NCBI RefSeq assembly: GCF_009362785.1
Contig: NZ_WHNQ01000007.1
Location: 1 to 64,000 of the forward strand
DNA: 64,000 nt
Direction: 5' to 3'
From: Paraburkholderia atlantica
GTDB taxonomy: Bacteria; Pseudomonadota; Gammaproteobacteria; Burkholderiales; Burkholderiaceae
Shown: piece after piece, positions 59,930 through 64,000 of the stretch
Numbering within the stretch: the stretch's first letter is position 1
How the letters are laid out: every line of letters starts with the position of its first letter
Made by a program: the position numbers and the translations under genes
The notes under the pieces: generated by a model
What the model was told of the DNA's origin: nothing
Database searches by the model: none
What the model saw: the letters and a program-made list of their open reading frames with translations, nothing else

Positions 59930-61237
59930 TCACCGCAAGGCGTCTGTCGCGGGATCATTCGCGACGTCCGGGCGGGCTGGCTCGGGCGCCGTGAGCATCT
60001 GTGCGAGACGTGCTCGATCGCACGCGCCTTCCCACATCGAAACGAAGATCACTGCGCACGCGTTGCTGATGACGCTCGTCAGCGCCCGCGCCTCGGACAT
60101 GAAGCGGTCGATGCCCACCAGCAGCGCCGCCCCGGCAACCGGCAAGTCCGGAATCACCGTGAGCGTAGCGACGAGCGCGACCAGCCCGCTGCCGGACACG
60201 CCGGCCGCGCCCTTGGAAGTGAGCAGCATGACGGCGAGCATCGTCGCGGTCTGAGACGCGGATAGCGGCACATCGCACGCCTGAGCGATGAACATCGAGG
60301 CGAGCGTCAGATAGATCGCGGTGCCGTCCAGATTGAACGAATAGCCCGCGGGCAGCACGAGACCGACGACGCCCTTGTCGCAACCGAGCGCCTCCAGCTT
60401 CCCGATCAAACGCGGCAGCACCGGCTCCGTCGACGATGTCGCGAGAACGATGAGCAATTCCTCGCGCAGGTAGCGCAGGAGTCGCCAAAGCGCGAAACCG
60501 TGCAGCCGCGCGAGCGGCGCGAGCACCAGCGCAACGAACATCACGCATGCGACGTAGAACGACACCATCAGCATGCCGAGCGAGCCGACCGAGCGGATGC
60601 CGAAGCGGCCCACCGTGAACGCCATCGCGCCGAACGCTTCGAGCGGAGCGAGCCGCATGATCATCGCGAGGACGCGAAACAGGATCTGGGCGACGCCGTC
60701 GATGAGCGCCAGCACGGGCCGGCCGGCCTGCGGATATGAATTCAGAGAGAAGCCGAACAGCAGCGAGAGCAGCAGCACCGGCAGCACCTCGCCCTTCTCG
60801 AAGGCCCCGAGCATCGTCTCCGGGATCACGCTCAAGCCGAACGCCACGAGTCCGCGCGCCTGCGCGTGCTTCGTATATTGCGCGAGGATGCTCGAATCGA
60901 GATGATGTACGTCGATGTGCATGCCCGCGCCAGGTCGCAGCACGAACGCGATGCCGAGTCCGAACACGAGCGCGACGGCCGTCAGGCAATAGAAAAGTGC
61001 CAGCGCCCGGATGATCGTGCGTCCGATGGCCTTCCCGCTGGCGAGCGACGTAATGCCCGAGACGATCGTGCAGAAGACGATCGGCGCGACCATCATCCGC
61101 ACGAGCCCGAGAAACGCGTCGCTGAGCGGCTTGAGCAGCGCGCCCGTTGCCGGCCAGAAATGGCCGAGGATCATGCCGAGCACCATGGCCAGCAGGACTT
61201 GCACATAGAGCGGACGAAGCGGTCTTGCCAACCTCAC
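59930..61237 (-). CDS. dctA: DctA/GltP-type dicarboxylate:cation symporter
   Basis: 435 residues. Conserved DAACS motifs: LGLVRMMVAPIVFCTIVSGI, VLATSSTEPVLPRLIGKLEA (serine-rich hairpin region), VLPAGYSFNLDGTAIYLTLA, LLTSKGAAGVSGSGLVALVA. Takes up C4-dicarboxylates such as succinate, fumarate and malate. Its ATG overlaps the LysR stop by 4 bp, so regulator and transporter are co-transcribed. Confidence 0.92.
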   Translation of the reverse strand: MRLARPLRPLYVQVLLAMVLGMILGHFWPATGALLKPLSDAFLGLVRMMVAPIVFCTIVSGITSLASGKAIGRTIIRALALFYCLTAVALVFGLGIAFVLRPGAGMHIDVHHLDSSILAQYTKHAQARGLVAFGLSVIPETMLGAFEKGEVLPVLLLSLLFGFSLNSYPQAGRPVLALIDGVAQILFRVLAMIMRLAPLEAFGAMAFTVGRFGIRSVGSLGMLMVSFYVACVMFVALVLAPLARLHGFALWRLLRYLREELLIVLATSSTEPVLPRLIGKLEALGCDKGVVGLVLPAGYSFNLDGTAIYLTLASMFIAQACDVPLSASQTATMLAVMLLTSKGAAGVSGSGLVALVATLTVIPDLPVAGAALLVGIDRFMSEARALTSVISNACAVIFVSMWEGACDRARLAQMLTAPEPARPDVANDPATDALR

Positions 61238-62217
61238 GATGCGGTCTTCCTTCCTGTCTTGACTGTCGCCGTAACGTTATTGCCCACGGCATCACCGCTT
61301 GCGGCTCCGGCGCGCTTCATCTCGATGATCGTCCGATGAAACTCCTGGGCGGCCGGTGTGAGCGGCCGTCCGCGCCGTCTTACGATTCCCACGCGTCGTC
61401 TCACCACCGGTTCGACGAGCGGCACGCTCGTGAGGATCGGGTGGTCATGTCCGGGCATGGCCATCGACGGCACGGCGGCGACGCCGAGCCCCGCTTCGAT
61501 TAACCCGAGCATGGTCGTCACGTGTCGCGTCTCGCAGACGCTCGGCGCACGTGGCGCGACGCTCGAGAGCGCCTGGTCGAGCAACAGACGGTTGCCGGAA
61601 GTCTTGTCGACCGACACGTAATCGTGCTCGTAAAGCTCTCTCCAGGTCACGCGCTTCTTGCGTGCGAGGGGATGATCGCGGCGGCAAGCAGCAACGAACC
61701 GCTCTTGCAGCAGGACTTTGAACTCGATCTCGGACTCTTGACTGCCCATGAAGCTCACGCCGAAATCAGCCTCGCCGCTGATGACGGCGCCAAGCACCTC
61801 GTTGGCGCTCGCATCCAGAAGTTTGACCCGGATGCGTGGAAAGCGGCGATGGTAGCTCGCGATGACGCTCGGCAGAAAGTAGTACGCGACCGATGGCACG
61901 CACGCGATAGTCACATGACCCAGGCGGCTCGATGAAACATCGCGAATGCCGAGCAGTGCGATGTCAAGGTCATCCAGCAGTTGTTCCGCGCTCGGGGCGA
62001 ACACGCGGCCGACCGTTGTGAGTGTGACGCTACGCGTGGTTCGCTCGAAGAGACGCACGCCGAGCGCTTCCTCGAGCTTGTCGATCCGACGACTCAAGGC
62101 CGGTTGCGAAATGCTCACCGCCTCGGCGGCCTTGCGGAAGCTGCCCAGCTCCACCACCGCGCGAAATGCCTGCAAGTCGTTCAAGTCGAAGTTGACGCCC
62201 ACGACCGGTCTCCGCAT
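61234..62217 (-). CDS. LysR-family regulator, probable controller of the carboxylate genes
   Basis: 327 residues. HTH: LQAFRAVVELGSFRKAAEAV, SISQPALSRRIDKLEEALGV, RLFERTTRSVTLT, then a periplasmic-binding-like effector domain (VPSVAYYFLPSVIASYHRRF, SGEADFGVSFMGSQ, GLIEAGLGVAAVPSM). It is the only LysR gene near the two ATTGAT-N11-ATCAAT operators and shares a transcript with dctA, so it is the best candidate to bind them. I did not find a copy of the box upstream of its own start. Confidence 0.9.
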   Translation of the reverse strand: MRRPVVGVNFDLNDLQAFRAVVELGSFRKAAEAVSISQPALSRRIDKLEEALGVRLFERTTRSVTLTTVGRVFAPSAEQLLDDLDIALLGIRDVSSSRLGHVTIACVPSVAYYFLPSVIASYHRRFPRIRVKLLDASANEVLGAVISGEADFGVSFMGSQESEIEFKVLLQERFVAACRRDHPLARKKRVTWRELYEHDYVSVDKTSGNRLLLDQALSSVAPRAPSVCETRHVTTMLGLIEAGLGVAAVPSMAMPGHDHPILTSVPLVEPVVRRRVGIVRRRGRPLTPAAQEFHRTIIEMKRAGAASGDAVGNNVTATVKTGRKTAS

Positions 62218-62259
62218 CTTGGAATCCGATTATTTTGCATTATTCAGGAGACGCAGCGA

Positions 62260-62667
62260 TCAAAGATGCCGCGTTTGCTCGGGCGGATTGCCCCAGTCAT
62301 TGTGCAACCCATCGCGATAAGTCACGGGCGCACTCAACGCCGCATCGAGATCGAGTTCATCGAGACACATGATGTTGACGTTGATATACGGATACCCCGT
62401 GCCGTTCGGCATATCGATCCGATCGAATACATGGACCCCGCAGCGCCGGCAGAACGGATGATGCGCGACCGCATTTTTCCCCTGATATTCGCTGAGCGCG
62501 GCTTCGTCCGAAAGCAGACGAAAGTCCTCCCGGCGAACCTGCACGTGCCAGAATCGCAGCCTGCTGCAATAACTGCAATTGCATTTCGACGTGCCTTCGT
62601 CGAAATCGATGCGAGCCTCGAACTTCACGGATTGGCAATGGCAACTTCCGAGGTACGTGCGCAGCAT
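62260..62667 (-). CDS. GFA-family zinc protein
   Basis: 135 residues from ATG 62667 (GGAGAACCCC upstream). GFA/CENP-V zinc sites: GSCHCQSVKFEA, SKCNCSYCSRLR, PFCRRCGVHVFDR. A second, distinct member besides the one at 52718. Function of most members is unproven. Stop is 42 bp upstream of the LysR start on the same strand. Confidence 0.88.
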   Translation of the reverse strand: MLRTYLGSCHCQSVKFEARIDFDEGTSKCNCSYCSRLRFWHVQVRREDFRLLSDEAALSEYQGKNAVAHHPFCRRCGVHVFDRIDMPNGTGYPYINVNIMCLDELDLDAALSAPVTYRDGLHNDWGNPPEQTRHL

Positions 62668-62697
62668 GGGGTTCTCCGAGGTTGAGGACCGCTGCAA

Positions 62698-62982
62698 TTA
62701 TGGACGGCACGACTTCGCGCTGCCAACGCACGAGCCGTCGCAACCCTCGCAGTAATGACGGTCGCGCACCGCGCGATCCACGCGCCAGACATTCGCCGCA
62801 ACCGGCTGCGCCGTCCCCACCGAGCGGCCGTTTTCCCGCGCATGAAAGCTCGGCTCGCCCGCCTTGCCGCGGCGGATCGCTTCATCGATGCCCGGCTCGC
62901 CGAACACCGCTTTCAGTTCGGCCACGAACGCCGCGATCTCGGGCATCGGATGCCCGGCCGGCTTGCGCACTCGCATGTCCAT
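62698..62982 (-). CDS. Small conserved hypothetical protein with C-terminal cysteines
   Basis: 94 residues starting MDMRVRKPAGHPMPEIAAFV. The N-terminal half is helical (ELKAVFGEPGIDEAIRRGKA), and the C-terminus carries HYCEGCDGSCVGSAKSC, four closely spaced cysteines that could bind a metal. Divergent from imuA, 84 bp apart. Family not recognised by name. Confidence 0.6.
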   Translation of the reverse strand: MDMRVRKPAGHPMPEIAAFVAELKAVFGEPGIDEAIRRGKAGEPSFHARENGRSVGTAQPVAANVWRVDRAVRDRHYCEGCDGSCVGSAKSCRP

Positions 62983-63038
62983 TCATCCGCTCCCGAAAAA
63001 AGTGCCTATTCGCCATATCTTAAAAACGATGTAGGATA

Positions 63039-63054
63039 CTGTATATCCATACAG
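63039..63054 (+). promoter_or_regulatory. LexA box (SOS operator)
   Basis: CTGTATATCCATACAG is a perfect CTGT-N8-ACAG LexA operator, preceded by TA and followed by GTA, 12 bp before the imuA start. It makes imuA-imuB DNA-damage inducible. Confidence 0.93.
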
Positions 63055-63066
63055 GTATTTTCGCAA

Positions 63067-63774
63067 ATGACAACCGCCCTGCCAGCACCGGAAGCCATTC
63101 ACCCGTCCTTGTGGCGGGCGTCCCAGCTTGGCGCTGGCCGCGGCCGCAGCGTCGATACCGGCTATCCGGCCCTGTCGGCGGAATTGCCCGGCGGCGGCTG
63201 GCCGCTCGGCGCGCTGGTCGATCTGCTGGTGCAGCAGGCCGGCGTCGGCGAACTGCGGCTGTTGCAGCCGGCGCTCAGCGCCGTCGGCGAGCGTCCGGTC
63301 GCCTTCGTGCAGCCGCCGCATACGCCGGACGGCCTCGGGCTGAACTACATCGGCCTGTCGCTGCAGCAGGTGCTACGCATCAATGCGCCGAAAACCGCCG
63401 ACGCGCTGTGGTCCGCCGAGCAGATCCTGCGCGCCGGCAGTTGCGGCGCGCTGATCTTCTGGGCGCAGTACGCGCAGGCGTCGTCGCTGCGCCGGCTGCA
63501 TCTGGCCGCGCAGTCGTCGGAGACGCTGTTCATCATGGTGCGGCCGCTCGCCACCGCGCAGGACGCGTCGCCCGCGCTGCTGCGGCTCGCGCTCAGGCCA
63601 TCGGCCGAAGGTCTGACCATCGACATCGTGAAACGACGAGGGCCCGCTCGCGCAGAGCCCCTGTCGATTCCCCTTCAACCCACTCCCGTTCTGCTTTCCC
63701 GACATGCGCGTCTTTCTCGCCGTTCATCTGCCAAAGTTGCCGCTCGAGGTCTTCAGACCGAAGTGGTCGCCTGA
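63067..63774 (+). CDS. imuA: Translesion synthesis protein ImuA (RecA/SulA-like)
   Basis: 235 residues from ATG 63067. RecA-related: HPSLWRASQLGAGRGRSVDT, GYPALSAELPGGGWPLGALV, LLQPALSAVGERPVAFVQPP, GSCGALIFWAQYAQASSLRR. Without a typical Walker A, as usual for ImuA. Partner of ImuB and DnaE2 in the SOS mutasome. Its last 71 bp overlap imuB. Confidence 0.92.
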   Translation: MTTALPAPEAIHPSLWRASQLGAGRGRSVDTGYPALSAELPGGGWPLGALVDLLVQQAGVGELRLLQPALSAVGERPVAFVQPPHTPDGLGLNYIGLSLQQVLRINAPKTADALWSAEQILRAGSCGALIFWAQYAQASSLRRLHLAAQSSETLFIMVRPLATAQDASPALLRLALRPSAEGLTIDIVKRRGPARAEPLSIPLQPTPVLLSRHARLSRRSSAKVAARGLQTEVVA

Positions 63775-64000
63775 GCCCGCGCATGGCTGCGCGGTGCTGG
63801 AGAAAGACAAGGTGGTCATGGCCGATCCCGCCGCGCGCTCGGCAGGCGTGCGTGCGGGCATGAAGCGCGGCGGCGTGCTGACGCTGTCGCCGGAAACCGA
63901 GATGTACGAGCGCGATAGCGGCCGCGAAGCGGCGGCCCATCGCGAGGTGGGGATCGCGCTGATGCGCTTCTCGCCCGAAGTCGCGCTGCTCGACGAGGCG
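63704..64000 (+). CDS. imuB: Y-family polymerase-like protein ImuB, N-terminal fragment at the right edge
   Basis: Starts at ATG 63704 inside the end of imuA. 99 codons are visible, opening MRVFLAVHLPKLPLEVFRPK and continuing AVLEKDKVVMADPAARSAGV, RAGMKRGGVLTLSPETEMYE, the usual ImuB N-terminus that lacks the catalytic acids of true Y-family polymerases. The gene runs off the window. Confidence 0.9.
   Translation, partial: MRVFLAVHLPKLPLEVFRPKWSPEPAHGCAVLEKDKVVMADPAARSAGVRAGMKRGGVLTLSPETEMYERDSGREAAAHREVGIALMRFSPEVALLDEA

Overview
The window looks like a chromosomal accessory region of a high-GC beta-proteobacterium of the Burkholderia sensu lato group (Burkholderia/Paraburkholderia/Caballeronia). 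This is inferred from gene content and codon use (LysR/SDR-rich catabolic genes, an imuA-imuB SOS cassette, T4SS and IS families common in that group); no rRNA or other species-level marker is present.

Layout. (1) 1-4.3 kb is a scrap-yard. It holds the start of a tyrosine recombinase running off the left edge, an IS21-type istA remnant with its tandem terminal repeats, an amidohydrolase gene cut by that IS, a frameshifted esterase-like remnant, one small membrane protein and a D12-class adenine methyltransferase pseudogene. (2) 4.3-21.8 kb is a tightly overlapping minus-strand conjugation operon: TrbM-like, VirB1, B2, B3, B4, B6, B5, B7-like, B8, B9, B10, B11, a VirD4 split over two ATGA-overlapping frames, a Toprim/primase-like protein, an LPD7-type protein, a relaxosome accessory and a relaxase. 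It is preceded by an AlpA-type regulator pair and a terminator. No replication or partition genes are visible, so it is more likely an ICE or integrated-plasmid module than a free plasmid backbone. (3) 23.4-27.6 kb is an AT-richer insert with mnmH (selU), an AlkB-type di-iron hydroxylase, a LuxR-type regulator, a small unknown protein and a zinc-ribbon protein. It ends at a tRNA-3'-end-like stretch and a strong terminator, possibly an integration scar.

(4) 27.7-32.9 kb encodes a ferredoxin/metallo-beta-lactamase hydrolase just downstream of a very large TIR-STAND-transmembrane-WD40 protein (15 nearly homogeneous WD repeats). This is an immune-like architecture whose TIR domain has Gln where the catalytic Glu is expected. 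(5) 33-45.7 kb holds ordinary accessory metabolism and regulation: MmyB-type regulator with two SDRs, cupin and AraC, a secreted beta-propeller/phosphoesterase, a TonB receptor, LysR with glutathionyl-hydroquinone reductase, a VOC remnant and another SDR.

(6) 45.9-53.1 kb is a PQQ module: orphan pqqA and pqqD, a sigma-54 activator, a PQQ alcohol dehydrogenase with the Asp-Tyr-Asp signature of lanthanide enzymes, a protein fusing an MxaJ/XoxJ-like binding domain to a cytochrome c, a HiPIP, and a GFA-family protein. Both pqqA and the dehydrogenase have a near-perfect -24/-12 sigma-54 promoter on either side of the activator gene, which suggests one regulon covering cofactor precursor, enzyme and electron acceptors. 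(7) 53.1-62.2 kb is a citrate-like acid module: two ATP-citrate-lyase-like subunits, an MFS carboxylate transporter, a periplasmic binding protein, a DctA-type symporter and a LysR regulator. Two identical-arm LysR boxes (ATTGAT-N11-ATCAAT) precede the lyase genes and the transporter. (8) 62.3-64 kb has a GFA protein, a small unknown, and imuA-imuB behind a perfect LexA box; imuB runs off the right edge.
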